Positions 18,236-26,961 of a DNA stretch of 64,000 nucleotides are shown in pieces. Origin of the DNA: Pseudomonas putida. GTDB taxonomy: Bacteria; Pseudomonadota; Gammaproteobacteria; Pseudomonadales; Pseudomonadaceae. The notes under the pieces are model-generated. The model saw only the letters and a list, made by a program, of their open reading frames with translations. It did not search any database and was not told the DNA's origin. The translations under genes and the position numbers were made by a program. Each line of letters opens with the position of its first letter. Within the stretch, counting starts at the first letter, position 1. The stretch spans positions 3,688,001 through 3,752,000 of the forward strand of contig NZ_CP016634.1 of assembly GCF_002741075.1 (NCBI RefSeq), written 5' to 3'.

Positions 18236-19813
18236 ATGAGTCTTTCAGGTAACCTGCTGATCGGCCAACGCGCCGTCGCCGGCACCCAAGCCGCGGTCCA
18301 TGCTATCGATCCCGCCACCAACCAGCCGCTCGAACCGGCCTACCATGGCGGCAGCCGTGAGCATGTCGAGCTCGCCTGCAGCCTGGCCTGGGATGCCTTC
18401 GACCGTTATCGCGATACCTCGCTTGAAGCACGTGCCGCGTTCCTCGAGCGCATCGCCCAGAACATCGAAGTCCTCGGCGACACGCTGGTCCAGCGCGCCG
18501 TGGCCGAAAGCGGGCTGCCGCAAGCCCGCATTCAGGGTGAAATCGGTCGCACCTGCTTCCAGTTGCGCACTTTTGCCCGTACCGTCCGTGCCGGCGAATG
18601 GCTGGATGTGCGCGTGGACGAAGCGCTGCCCGAGCGCCAGCCACTGCCGCGTCCGGACTTGCGCCAGCGTCATGTCGCCCTGGGCCCGGTGGCGGTGTTC
18701 GGCGCCAGCAACTTCCCCCTGGCCTTCTCGGTGGCCGGTGGTGATACCGCCTCGGCCTTCGCCGCCGGTTGCCCGGTGATCGTCAAGGCCCACAGCGCCC
18801 ACCCGGGCACCAGCGAACTGGTTGGCCGCGCCATCCAGCAGGCCGTTCAGGATTGCAAGCTGCCCGAGGGGGTGTTCTCGCTGCTGTACGGCTCGGGCAC
18901 CGAAATCGGCATTGGCCTAGTCAACGACCCGCGCATCAAGGCCGTCGGCTTCACCGGCTCGCGCAGTGGTGGCGTTGCCCTGACCCACGCCGCCCAGGCA
19001 CGCCGTGAGCCCATCCCGGTATATGCCGAAATGAGCTCGATCAACCCAGTGTTCCTGTTCGAGTCGGCGCTGGCCAACCGTGGTACCGCGCTCGCCGAAG
19101 GCTTCGTCGCCTCCCTCAACCAGGGCGCCGGCCAATTCTGCACCAACCCTGGCCTGGTGATCTCCGTCAAAGGCCCAGCCCTGGACAACTTCATCGCCAC
19201 CGCCAGCGCCGCCATCGCCAAGAGCCCGACCCAGACCATGCTCACGCCTGGTATCTACAAGGCCTATAGCAATGGTGTCCAAGCCCTGGCAGCCAACGCC
19301 AGCGCACGCCTGCAAGCCAAAGGCGTCGAGAGCGAAGGCCACAACCAATGCCAATCGCACCTGTTCGTGACCACTGCCCACGACTTCATGCGTGACGACG
19401 CTCTGCAGGCCGAGGTATTCGGCTCGTCTTCGCTGATCGTCGAATGCGACGACCTGGCCCAGGCCAGGCAAGTGGCCGAACAGCTCGAAGGCCAGCTCAC
19501 CGCCACCGTGCACATGGACGATGCCGATACCGACGCCGTCGCCACGCTGCTGCCAACGCTGGAGCGCAAGGCCGGACGCATCCTGATCAATGGCTGGCCG
19601 ACCGGCGTGGAAGTGTGCGACGCGATGGTCCACGGCGGCCCGTTCCCGGCCACCTCCGATGCCCGCAGCACCTCGGTGGGCACTGCGGCGATCCTGCGGT
19701 TCCTGCGCCCGGTGTGCTACCAGAACTTCCCGGACAGCCTCCTGCCAACGGCCATCAAGCAGGGCAACCCGCTGAACCTCAGCCGTCTGGTCAATGGCCA
19801 GCGGGTAAGCTGA
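18236..19813 (+). CDS. Alpha-ketoglutarate semialdehyde dehydrogenase
   Basis: A 525-residue aldehyde dehydrogenase. The catalytic cysteine is Cys302 in [12 protein letters not shown], and the general base Glu265 lies in [25 protein letters not shown] forms part of the cofactor site. It oxidises 2,5-dioxopentanoate to alpha-ketoglutarate, the last step of hydroxyproline catabolism. Homologues also serve pentose or glucarate pathways, so the role is assigned by context. It begins after a strong hairpin and ends 95 bases before the GntR gene. AGGAGAACCCC precedes the ATG. Confidence 0.9.
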   Translation: MSLSGNLLIGQRAVAGTQAAVHAIDPATNQPLEPAYHGGSREHVELACSLAWDAFDRYRDTSLEARAAFLERIAQNIEVLGDTLVQRAVAESGLPQARIQGEIGRTCFQLRTFARTVRAGEWLDVRVDEALPERQPLPRPDLRQRHVALGPVAVFGASNFPLAFSVAGGDTASAFAAGCPVIVKAHSAHPGTSELVGRAIQQAVQDCKLPEGVFSLLYGSGTEIGIGLVNDPRIKAVGFTGSRSGGVALTHAAQARREPIPVYAEMSSINPVFLFESALANRGTALAEGFVASLNQGAGQFCTNPGLVISVKGPALDNFIATASAAIAKSPTQTMLTPGIYKAYSNGVQALAANASARLQAKGVESEGHNQCQSHLFVTTAHDFMRDDALQAEVFGSSSLIVECDDLAQARQVAEQLEGQLTATVHMDDADTDAVATLLPTLERKAGRILINGWPTGVEVCDAMVHGGPFPATSDARSTSVGTAAILRFLRPVCYQNFPDSLLPTAIKQGNPLNLSRLVNGQRVS

Positions 19814-19863
19814 CCGGCAATGGCGCATCCACCTACAGCACGTCGGTGGATGCGCTTTTGCCC

Positions 19864-19882
19864 TTTGCATACAATATGCAAA
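19864..19882. promoter_or_regulatory. Palindromic operator at the GntR gene
   Basis: TTTGCATA-CAA-TATGCAAA is a perfect 8-base inverted repeat with a 3-base spacer. On the minus strand it reads ATTGTATGCAAA, sharing ATTGTAT with the boxes at 16094, 16110 and 20615. Its place 27 bases before the chosen ATG suggests autoregulation. Confidence 0.65.
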
Positions 19883-19908
19883 TTCCAATCGGGTTCTCGA
19901 ACAGTACT

Positions 19909-20568
19909 ATGGCTAGCTTCAAGACACGTGCCCAGCACGTAGCGGACGATCTTCGCAAACGTATCCTCAGCGGTGAGTTCAAAGGCGCCACCCAGTTGCG
20001 TCAGGACGCGCTCGCGCGGGACTACGACGTCAGCCGGATCCCCGTGCGCGAGGCGCTGCTGGCCCTCGAGGCCGAAGGGCTGGTGCAGTTCCACCCGCAC
20101 CGGGGCGCATTCACCACCGAGCTCTCCACCGCCACCATTCGCGAGCTGTTCGACCTGCGCGTACTGCTCGAATGCAGGGCCCTGGAGCAAGCCATCCCGA
20201 AACTGACGCCAAGCGAACTCGACCGAGCAGAGCGCCTGCTGGACCAATACGATGCCGCACTGGATTCCGGCAGCGACATCGACAACTGGAGTGAGCTGAA
20301 CTTCGCCTTCCACACTGCCTTGTATTCGCCGGCCCAGCTGCCGGAAACCCTGGCGATGATCACGCACCTCAATACCAAGTGCGATCGCTACATCCGCATG
20401 CAACTGCTCTACACGCGGGAAATCCAGAAAGCCGAAAAAGAGCACCGCGAACTGCTGGAACATGCCCGCAACAAAGACATCGAGGCGGCCTGCCGTCTGC
20501 TGGATCGCCACATCCGCGAAGCCTGCGAGGGCATCGTCGCGGTCCTGGAAAACAGTCTGAACCACTGA
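19909..20568 (+). CDS. GntR-family regulator, FCD type
   Basis: A 219-residue regulator. The winged helix is seen at residues about 8-70 (VADDLRKRILSGEFKGATQL, DYDVSRIPVREALLALEAEG), followed by an all-helical FCD ligand domain with the metal-site histidines in FHTALYS, EHRELLEHA and DRHIREAC. It lies inside the hydroxyproline cluster and probably represses it until an intermediate binds. The start at 19909 gives the normal family N-terminus; an in-frame ATG at 19876 falls within the operator palindrome and is less likely. No clear ribosome-binding site precedes either. Confidence 0.88.
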   Translation: MASFKTRAQHVADDLRKRILSGEFKGATQLRQDALARDYDVSRIPVREALLALEAEGLVQFHPHRGAFTTELSTATIRELFDLRVLLECRALEQAIPKLTPSELDRAERLLDQYDAALDSGSDIDNWSELNFAFHTALYSPAQLPETLAMITHLNTKCDRYIRMQLLYTREIQKAEKEHRELLEHARNKDIEAACRLLDRHIREACEGIVAVLENSLNH

Positions 20569-20614
20569 CCCCTTGCCCTGAGCGTCTGCGCCAGGGCGCG
20601 GTCTGAACACAATA

Positions 20615-20630
20615 ATTGTATAAAATCTAC
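20615..20630. promoter_or_regulatory. GntR-type operator box before the dehydrogenase gene
   Basis: ATTGTATAAAATCTAC is identical over 16 bases to 16094-16109 upstream of the epimerase gene. It lies 20 bases before the ATG at 20651 and separates this gene's control from read-through of the GntR gene. Confidence 0.72.
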
Positions 20631-20650
20631 GATCATCGAGGTTTGAGCAG

Positions 20651-21934
20651 ATGCTTTCAGACGAACTTCACCGTAACGGTCACGATGTCTATGACATCGC
20701 CGTGGTCGGCGCCGGCATCGTAGGCGCGGCCTGCGCCCTGGCCCTCTCGCGCCAGGGCCATCGGGTGCTGGTGCTCGACCGGGATGAGCCAGGCCAAGGC
20801 GCATCGTTCGGCAACGCCGGCCACCTGGCCACCGAACAGGTCTTCCCCATCGCCGACGTGTCCATTCTCAAACGCCTGCCGGCCATGCTGATGGACCCGA
20901 TGGGCCCCCTGCGCCTGGATTGGCGTTACCTGCCCAGGGCCCTGCCCTGGTTCACACGCTTGCTGCTGAACCTGCGTCAACGCCCCTACCGCAACAGCGT
21001 CGCAGCCCTGCGCGCCCTCAACGAAGCGAGCCTGGATGCCTGGCGGCGTCTGCTGGCCTCCACCGGCAATACGCAGTTGCTCAAGGAAGATGGCTCCCTG
21101 CTGGTGTTCGAGCGTCCCGAGTCGCGCACTGCCATCGATGCGCTCAAGCAGAAGATGCAGGCCCAGGGCGTGCCCGTCGATTTCTGGGACGCCAATGCCG
21201 TACGACATGCGGCGCCGCAATTGTCCGAATCGATCCAGGGCGCACTGTTCTTCCCCGCGACCGGTCATTTCATCGACCCCCACGTGGTGGTGAACGCCTT
21301 GGTAAAAGCGGCCCAGGACGGCGGCGTTCATTTCGCCCGTCAACGCGTCGACGGGGGACGCGTGCATCAGGACGGCGTCGTGCTACGAACCGACCATGGC
21401 GAGGTCAATGCGCGAAAGGTGCTGATCGCCTGCGGTGCCCACTCCGCCAAGCTCACCCAGCAACTGACCGGCAAGCGCGTACCGCTGGACACCGAACGCG
21501 GCTATCACCTGATGCTGCCCAACGAGCACGACCGCCTGCCCTTGGCTGTCACCTCGCTGGAGCGTCGTTTCATCATGACGCCCATGCAAGGCGGCCTGCG
21601 CCTGGCCGGCACCGTGGAGTTCGCAGGGCTCGATCGGGCGCCGAACATGCAGCGGGCCTGGCAGTTGCATCGACTGACCCAGGGGCTGTTCAAGAAAGCA
21701 CTGAACATCGATGCGGCGAGCACCTGGATGGGCTTTCGTCCTTCCCTGCCCGACTCGCTGCCGGTGATCGACCAAGCCTGCGGCGGCAAAGTCTTGCTCG
21801 CCTTCGGTCACCAGCACCTGGGGCTCACCCAGGCGGCGACCACTGCCGAACTGGTCGCCTCCATGACCGGATCGGTGCCCACTGGGGCTGGGCATTTGCC
21901 TGCGCTTGCGCCTTACCGTTTGGATCGGTTCTGA
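20651..21934 (+). CDS. FAD-dependent D-hydroxyproline dehydrogenase/oxidase
   Basis: A 427-residue DAO-family flavoprotein. The N-terminal Rossmann motif is VVGAGIVGAACALALSRQG, followed by QGASFGNAGHLATEQ and the C-terminal FGHQHLGLTQAATTAELV. In putida-type hydroxyproline clusters a single enzyme of this kind oxidises cis-4-hydroxy-D-proline to pyrroline-4-hydroxy-2-carboxylate, the substrate of the deaminase at 17184. P. aeruginosa uses a multi-subunit enzyme instead. The function is inferred from context and family; no transmembrane helix is visible, so a peripheral or soluble enzyme is expected. Confidence 0.87.
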   Translation: MLSDELHRNGHDVYDIAVVGAGIVGAACALALSRQGHRVLVLDRDEPGQGASFGNAGHLATEQVFPIADVSILKRLPAMLMDPMGPLRLDWRYLPRALPWFTRLLLNLRQRPYRNSVAALRALNEASLDAWRRLLASTGNTQLLKEDGSLLVFERPESRTAIDALKQKMQAQGVPVDFWDANAVRHAAPQLSESIQGALFFPATGHFIDPHVVVNALVKAAQDGGVHFARQRVDGGRVHQDGVVLRTDHGEVNARKVLIACGAHSAKLTQQLTGKRVPLDTERGYHLMLPNEHDRLPLAVTSLERRFIMTPMQGGLRLAGTVEFAGLDRAPNMQRAWQLHRLTQGLFKKALNIDAASTWMGFRPSLPDSLPVIDQACGGKVLLAFGHQHLGLTQAATTAELVASMTGSVPTGAGHLPALAPYRLDRF

Positions 21935-21939
21935 AGTCG

Positions 21940-21958
21940 GGGGCTGCTTTGCAGCCCC
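21940..21958. terminator. Bidirectional hairpin between convergent genes
   Basis: GGGGCTGCTTTGCAGCCCC forms an 8-bp stem in the 30-base gap between the dehydrogenase and MFS stop codons. There is no strong T run on either strand. Confidence 0.6.
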
Positions 21959-21964
21959 AGCGTC

Positions 21965-23326
21965 TCAGCGTTTGGCCAACTCCTCATCCACCGCCCGCAG
22001 CGACTTGCCTCGGGTCTCACGGGTCGCCGCCACCGCGACGATCGAGATCAACGCAGCCCCCACCAGGTACCAGGCAATCGGCGTCGAGCTGTTGTATTCC
22101 TTGAGCAAGGTGACCGCGATCAGCGGCGCCAACGACCCCGCCAGGATCGGCGCCACCTGATAGCACAGCGACAAAGCCGTGTAGCGAACATGGGTCGGGA
22201 ACAACTCCGCCATCAGCGCCGAGTAAGGCGCGTAGGTCATGGACTCGATGGCCAGGCCCAGGGTGATCGCGGCCATGATCAGCCACTCATTGCCGGTGTC
22301 CATCATCGGGAAGCCAACGAAGCCCCAGAATCCGGTCAGCACCGCCCCGATCAGGTACACCGGCTTGCGCCCGATGATGTCCGAGAGGTACCCCATCGCC
22401 GGAATCATGAAGAAGTGCAGCAGGTGCGCACCGAACATCAACAGCAGGATCTGCGAGGTGTCCTTGTGCACCACGAGCTTGAGGTAGGTGATGGAGAAGG
22501 TCACCACGGTGTAATAAAGGATGTTCTCGGCAAAGCGCGCACCGATGCCGATCAACACTGCGCGCCAGTGCTTGGTCAGTACCTCGACAACTCCGAGCTG
22601 GGCCTGCGCGACATGTTGCTGGCGGGCCTGGGCCTCCTTGAAGATCGGCGCATCATCCACCCGCTTGCGGATCCAGTAGCCGATCAGCACCACCACGGCG
22701 GAGAACCAGAACGCCACACGCCACCCCCACTCGAGGAACTGCGCCTCCGAGAGGCTCGAGGACAGGATCAGCAGGATGACCGTGGCAATCAGGTTACCGG
22801 CCGGAACGCCTGCCTGGGGCCAACTGGCCCAGTAGCCCCGACGGTTGTCCGGGCTGTGCTCGGACACCAGCAACACCGCCCCACCCCATTCGCCACCGAA
22901 AGCAAAGCCCTGGATCAGCCGCAGCAGCACCAGCAGCACCGGTGCGGCATAGCCAATCTTTTCGAAGGTGGGCAAGCAGCCCATCAGGAAGGTCGTGATG
23001 CCCACCACCACCAGGCTGATCTGCAGCAAGTGTTTGCGCCCCAGCTTGTCGCCGTAGTGGCCGAACACCAAGCCACCGATGGGCCGCGCCAGAAAGCCCA
23101 CGGCATACAGGGCGAAGGCCGCGATGATGCCATCCATCGCGCTGCCGGTCTGACGGAAGAACAACTGGCCAAAGACCAGGGCCGAGGCCGTGCCATAAAG
23201 GAAGAATTCGTACCACTCCGCCACAGCGCCGGCCATGGCGGCGGCCACTACGCGTTTGATACCGGCGGGCGCATGGTCCGCCGTACGGTCAAGCGTTTTG
23301 GATGCCACAGAGGTCGTAGAGGTCAT
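21965..23326 (-). CDS. MFS transporter, MHS type, probable hydroxyproline/proline porter
   Basis: A 453-residue protein with twelve hydrophobic helices. MHS signatures are [35 protein letters not shown] and [18 protein letters not shown]. The start at 23326 has GGAG upstream; an in-frame extension to 23470 reads through the operator region and is rejected. The gene converges on the dehydrogenase gene and shares a TCGTATACGA-type box with the neighbouring GntR gene. Uptake of hydroxyproline or a betaine is plausible from context. Confidence 0.85.
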   Translation of the reverse strand: MTSTTSVASKTLDRTADHAPAGIKRVVAAAMAGAVAEWYEFFLYGTASALVFGQLFFRQTGSAMDGIIAAFALYAVGFLARPIGGLVFGHYGDKLGRKHLLQISLVVVGITTFLMGCLPTFEKIGYAAPVLLVLLRLIQGFAFGGEWGGAVLLVSEHSPDNRRGYWASWPQAGVPAGNLIATVILLILSSSLSEAQFLEWGWRVAFWFSAVVVLIGYWIRKRVDDAPIFKEAQARQQHVAQAQLGVVEVLTKHWRAVLIGIGARFAENILYYTVVTFSITYLKLVVHKDTSQILLLMFGAHLLHFFMIPAMGYLSDIIGRKPVYLIGAVLTGFWGFVGFPMMDTGNEWLIMAAITLGLAIESMTYAPYSALMAELFPTHVRYTALSLCYQVAPILAGSLAPLIAVTLLKEYNSSTPIAWYLVGAALISIVAVAATRETRGKSLRAVDEELAKR

Positions 23327-23412
23327 CGATGTTCCGCTCCGTTGATCGTTCGTGCTCGGCGTCCGGCCCCAGCTGCCTGGGGATGGAGCACCCATTTTTG
23401 TTATATCGTATT

Positions 23413-23422
23413 TCGTATACGA
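23413..23422. promoter_or_regulatory. Palindromic operator of the MFS gene
   Basis: TCGTATACGA is a perfect palindrome 87 bases upstream of the MFS start, within the AT-rich stretch ATCGTATTTCGTATACGATT. A near copy (TCTTATACGA) lies at 24312 before the GntR gene at 23612-24298. Confidence 0.65.
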
Positions 23423-23611
23423 TTTTATCCGAGCAAGAATGAGGCCAGCGTTTCGCCCTGCTCCAGGCAAAGCGGCGCAGGTCGCGCGTTTAAAGGGCTA
23501 TGAGGTAAAACGGAAGATGCCCCATAGGGCCGGACTGGCCCGGGGGACTGTTACGGGAGGAAGCAACGCGGAAAGCGATGCCACAGAAAGGATCACCTGC
23601 CAGTGGGTTGC

Positions 23612-24298
23612 TCAGCGATGAGGCAAGTGCTCGTAGAGGCTCTGGCAGACGCCGTTGATGTGCGCTTCGATCAACTGCGCGGCCAGATCAGCATCGCGAT
23701 TCCGGCAGGCGGCGACGATGTCCCGGTGTTCGTGATCGGCGCGCTCCTTCCCGGCAGACAGACTCATCTGCATCCGCAGGTAACGTTCGACCTTGTCGTG
23801 GATCGAGCGGATCAAGCCCACCAGAAACGGTCTCTGCGCGGGCTCGTAAAGACACGCATGCAGCGCCCAGTTGAGTTCGGCCCAGCGGCCGATGTCATCC
23901 TCACCAATGAACTCGGCGCAGATCCCTTCCGCTTTCTGGAACGTCTCTTCGGTCATGTTCGGTACCGCCAGGCGGATGGCCTTGACCTCCAGCAGCACAC
24001 GCACCTCGAACATCTGCGCCAGCTCAGGCTCGGAAATCTTGGTCACCAAGGCGCCCCGGTTGCGGTGAAAATCCACCAGCCCTTCCGCCTCCAGCCGCTT
24101 GAGCGCTTCGCGCACTGGGATCTTGCTGACGTTGAACGCTTGGGCGATGTCGTCCTGACGCACCGGCTCGCCCTCGGCCAGATGCCCGGAAATGATCGCT
24201 TCGCGCAGGTGCTCGGCGATGATTTCGGAGGTCGAGGGCGTGACACCCAGATTGGGAGCTTTGCGGGGCAGGATCGGCACGGCGGCATCCAGAAGCAA
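23612..24298 (-). CDS. GntR-family regulator, FCD type (second)
   Basis: A 228-residue regulator with winged helix (EHLREAIISGHLAEGEPVRQ, AFNVSKIPVREALKRLEAEG) and FCD domain (ELNWALHACLYEP, DHEHRDIVAA, EAHINGVCQSL). It shares the SKIPVREAL recognition helix with the first GntR protein, which has SRIPVREAL. The frame opens with TTG at 24298; GTG seven codons in is an alternative, so the exact start is uncertain. It lies behind the MFS gene on the same strand and the shared box suggests it controls itself and that transporter. Confidence 0.85.
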   Translation of the reverse strand: MLLDAAVPILPRKAPNLGVTPSTSEIIAEHLREAIISGHLAEGEPVRQDDIAQAFNVSKIPVREALKRLEAEGLVDFHRNRGALVTKISEPELAQMFEVRVLLEVKAIRLAVPNMTEETFQKAEGICAEFIGEDDIGRWAELNWALHACLYEPAQRPFLVGLIRSIHDKVERYLRMQMSLSAGKERADHEHRDIVAACRNRDADLAAQLIEAHINGVCQSLYEHLPHR

Positions 24299-24311
24299 TA
24301 CGGTGTGGATA

Positions 24312-24321
24312 TCTTATACGA
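24312..24321. promoter_or_regulatory. Operator-like box of the second GntR gene
   Basis: TCTTATACGA differs by one base from the palindrome at 23413-23422. It lies 14 bases upstream of the regulator start, in a position to overlap its promoter. Confidence 0.6.
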
Positions 24322-24374
24322 TACGCGGCACGACCGGCGCCAACCCCGTGCTGCCCGCGCGTCCATTCAATGCA

Positions 24375-24404
24375 AAGCCCCTGAGGTACGCGCTTCAGGG
24401 GCTT
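24375..24404 (-). terminator. Terminator after the exoprotein-chemoreceptor fusion gene
   Basis: AAGCCCCTGA and TCAGGGGCTT form a 10-bp stem with a 10-base loop, 37 bases beyond the stop codon at 24441. The T run is short on both strands. Confidence 0.65.
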
Positions 24405-24440
24405 GATTCAACGACGACGCAGCGCCGAGTCACCCACAGG

Positions 24441-26939
24441 TCAAAGCTTGAATTTGCCCACCAGCAACTGCAACTCGCCGCCCAATTGCGCCAGTTTGAC
24501 GCTGGAAGCGGCAGTTTCCTCGCTGGCCGCTGCCGTCTGCTCGGACACTTCCCGCACATTGAGCACGCTGCGGTTGATTTCCTCGGCCACGGCGCTCTGT
24601 TGCTCCGAGGCCGTGGCGATCTGCAGGTTCATCGATTCGATGGTCGCCACCGAACGGCTGATGTTCAGCAGCGAGGTGCCGGCCCGGCGGGTCAACTCGA
24701 CACTGTTGCTGGTCAACGCGCGGCTGCGCTCAAGGATGTCACCGACCTGCTGCGTGCCACGGTGCAAGCCACTGATCAACTCTTCGATCTCTTCGGTGGA
24801 GCTCTGGGTGCGCTGTGCCAGGCTGCGCACCTCATCGGCCACCACCGCGAAGCCGCGACCGGCCTCCCCCGCCCGCGCCGCTTCGATGGCGGCGTTCAAG
24901 GCCAGCAGGTTGGTCTGCTGGGCGACCGACTTGATCACATCCAGCACCGTGCCGATCTTGTCGCTTTCTCGCTTGAGCCCGGCCATCGCCTCTGTCGAAT
25001 GCCCCACCTCGACGTCCAGATGGGTGATCTGCTCGATGGCCTGATTCACCACCGTATCGCTTTCCCGCGCTTCATGGCCTGCGTTGACCGCCGCATTGGA
25101 AGCCTCCTCGGCACTGCGCGCGACATCCTGCACGGTCGAGGCCATCTGGTTCATGGCGGTGGCGACCTGGTCCGTCTCGACCTTCTGGCTGCTCACCCCC
25201 GCGCTGGTCTGCTCGGTGACCGCCGACAGTTCTTCAGCGGCACTGGCGATCTGCACCACGCCGTCGCGCAGCCCGCCGATCAGGTCGCGCAGGTTCACTG
25301 TCATGCGCTGCATACTGGCCTGCAACTCGCCCAGTTCATCACGTCGGGACACCGAAACGTCCTGGCTCAAATCACCATTGGCCACCCGCTCGGCGCTTTG
25401 CAGCGCGTCTTTCAACGGCAGCACGATCAACCGTGTAACGGCTTGCCTCAACTCGGTCGCCAGCGCTTCGTTGGCACCAGCGGCAATGGCGCCACTGGCG
25501 AAGTCCTTGCCCGCGGCCTCGGCCACCAGCCCGCCTACCAGCGCGTGCGCCGCAATCTTCGGCGCACTGCCATTTTCCAGGTGCAGATTACCCACGGCAT
25601 TGAACGCAGCGGCGGCTAGCGTGTTGTACAGCGAGTCCTTTAACGCGCTACCGAAACTTCCTCCCTGTCCCAATGCTTGGCTCAACGCCGTGCTGGTGAT
25701 GTTTTGCAGCGCCTGATTCACCTGCAGGCTGCGGCTGGCCACCACACTGGCGCTGTTGCGCAGATTCTGCGCCGTCAGCGTTACATCGCCCTGGGTGTTA
25801 CGACTGTTGTCTGCATTGACCCCGGCCTCGACGATACCGCTGTTAATGAGCTGCGCGCCGCTGAGCTGGACATGCCGCCCGGCTGCCACGCTCTGGTTGT
25901 TGCTCAATTGGCCGCGAGCGTTCAGCTCAGCGGTACCGGCCGCATACGCAGGGCCATCGAGGGTGACCTGCTGAGCCTTGGCGCGCAGATCGCCTGCGGC
26001 GCTGACCTGAGCCATGCGCAATTGCCCATTGGCGTCCAGCTGGATATCGCCACCGCTGGCGATCAGCTTGCCATCGAGTTTTACACCCACCCCAGCTTCT
26101 GTACCCACCAGCTTGATCGACCCGGCGTACATGCCGCCGAGCGCTGAAGAGTCGATGGCCAGCTCTGGTTTGGCGGTGCCGTTGTCAGTGCGAGCAGTGG
26201 CGGCCAGTGTGCGGGCGTCGACATCGTTGCGCCCGGTGACGATGGTCAGGTCGCGAGCCTGGATCCGGGCGTTGATCTTCGCGCTGCGGGTGATGATCTC
26301 GAAGCTATCGACGTTGCTGGCATTGAGCCCCGCCCCTTCGATGATGACCTGGCCTTGGTCGACCTGGTGACGGGTCAACTGGCCATTCTCGATCACCGGT
26401 CGCCCCGTGCTCAGCGTGGCCCGCGGCGTGTTGATGAAGCCGCAACCGTCACAGGTGATGCCGTGGGGGTTGGCGACGATGACGTGTGCCCGTTGCCCTG
26501 CCACTTCGGTGTAGCCGCGCAACTGGCTGGGGTTGGTACCGTTGACTTCGTTGAGGATGGTAGTGGCGGCGCTGCCCTTCAGATTGGGGTTGCCGAGGAC
26601 GATGCCACCCAACTGAGTCGCCTGGGTCCGCCCGGTGGCATTGTTGAGGATGACGCCCTGCTTACCGACGTTGTAATCACTGAAGCGGTTGTGCGATAGC
26701 CCACTGCCGTTGGGCGCGGCGATGTTGACGATCGGTACGCCGTTGCCCGCCCGATCAAGGCTCGTCCCCGGCGCACTGACCACGATACCTTCACCCGCCT
26801 GGGCCCATAACGGCTGCCAGAAGATGGCATTGGCCAATAAGAAGGCCAAGCCACGCTTGGGCAATCCGCAAAAGCGCTCACGGGGTTGAATGGCGGCCGA
26901 GCGTTGGCGGGCCAGGAAGGCGAATAGGCGAACGTCCAT
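24441..26939 (-). CDS. Chimeric protein: two-partner-secretion exoprotein fused to chemoreceptor signalling domain
   Basis: An uninterrupted 832-residue frame made of two unrelated halves. Residues 1-48 are a long signal peptide ending in WAQA. Residues about 50-290 are the TPS secretion domain of filamentous haemagglutinins ([38 protein letters not shown]). About 290-405 are haemagglutinin repeats. About 408-493 match the far C-terminal region of large TpsA/CdiA proteins ([25 protein letters not shown]). From about 503 the sequence is HAMP ([19 protein letters not shown]) and then a full MCP signalling domain with the tip [20 protein letters not shown]. No membrane helix precedes the HAMP part. 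An exported N-terminus and a cytoplasmic signalling domain are incompatible, so this is most likely a deletion fusion or an assembly collapse. Confidence 0.85.
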   Translation of the reverse strand: MDVRLFAFLARQRSAAIQPRERFCGLPKRGLAFLLANAIFWQPLWAQAGEGIVVSAPGTSLDRAGNGVPIVNIAAPNGSGLSHNRFSDYNVGKQGVILNNATGRTQATQLGGIVLGNPNLKGSAATTILNEVNGTNPSQLRGYTEVAGQRAHVIVANPHGITCDGCGFINTPRATLSTGRPVIENGQLTRHQVDQGQVIIEGAGLNASNVDSFEIITRSAKINARIQARDLTIVTGRNDVDARTLAATARTDNGTAKPELAIDSSALGGMYAGSIKLVGTEAGVGVKLDGKLIASGGDIQLDANGQLRMAQVSAAGDLRAKAQQVTLDGPAYAAGTAELNARGQLSNNQSVAAGRHVQLSGAQLINSGIVEAGVNADNSRNTQGDVTLTAQNLRNSASVVASRSLQVNQALQNITSTALSQALGQGGSFGSALKDSLYNTLAAAAFNAVGNLHLENGSAPKIAAHALVGGLVAEAAGKDFASGAIAAGANEALATELRQAVTRLIVLPLKDALQSAERVANGDLSQDVSVSRRDELGELQASMQRMTVNLRDLIGGLRDGVVQIASAAEELSAVTEQTSAGVSSQKVETDQVATAMNQMASTVQDVARSAEEASNAAVNAGHEARESDTVVNQAIEQITHLDVEVGHSTEAMAGLKRESDKIGTVLDVIKSVAQQTNLLALNAAIEAARAGEAGRGFAVVADEVRSLAQRTQSSTEEIEELISGLHRGTQQVGDILERSRALTSNSVELTRRAGTSLLNISRSVATIESMNLQIATASEQQSAVAEEINRSVLNVREVSEQTAAASEETAASSVKLAQLGGELQLLVGKFKL

Positions 26940-26961
26940 GTGTGCTCTCGTGAATCAGGTG

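Noticed and set aside
19876..19908. Earlier in-frame ATG of the GntR gene
   Set aside because: It lies within the operator palindrome and would add a segment not seen in GntR N-termini.
23327..23470. N-terminal extension of the second MHS transporter
   Set aside because: The extension reads through the operator region and has no ribosome-binding site, while ATG 23326 has GGAG upstream.
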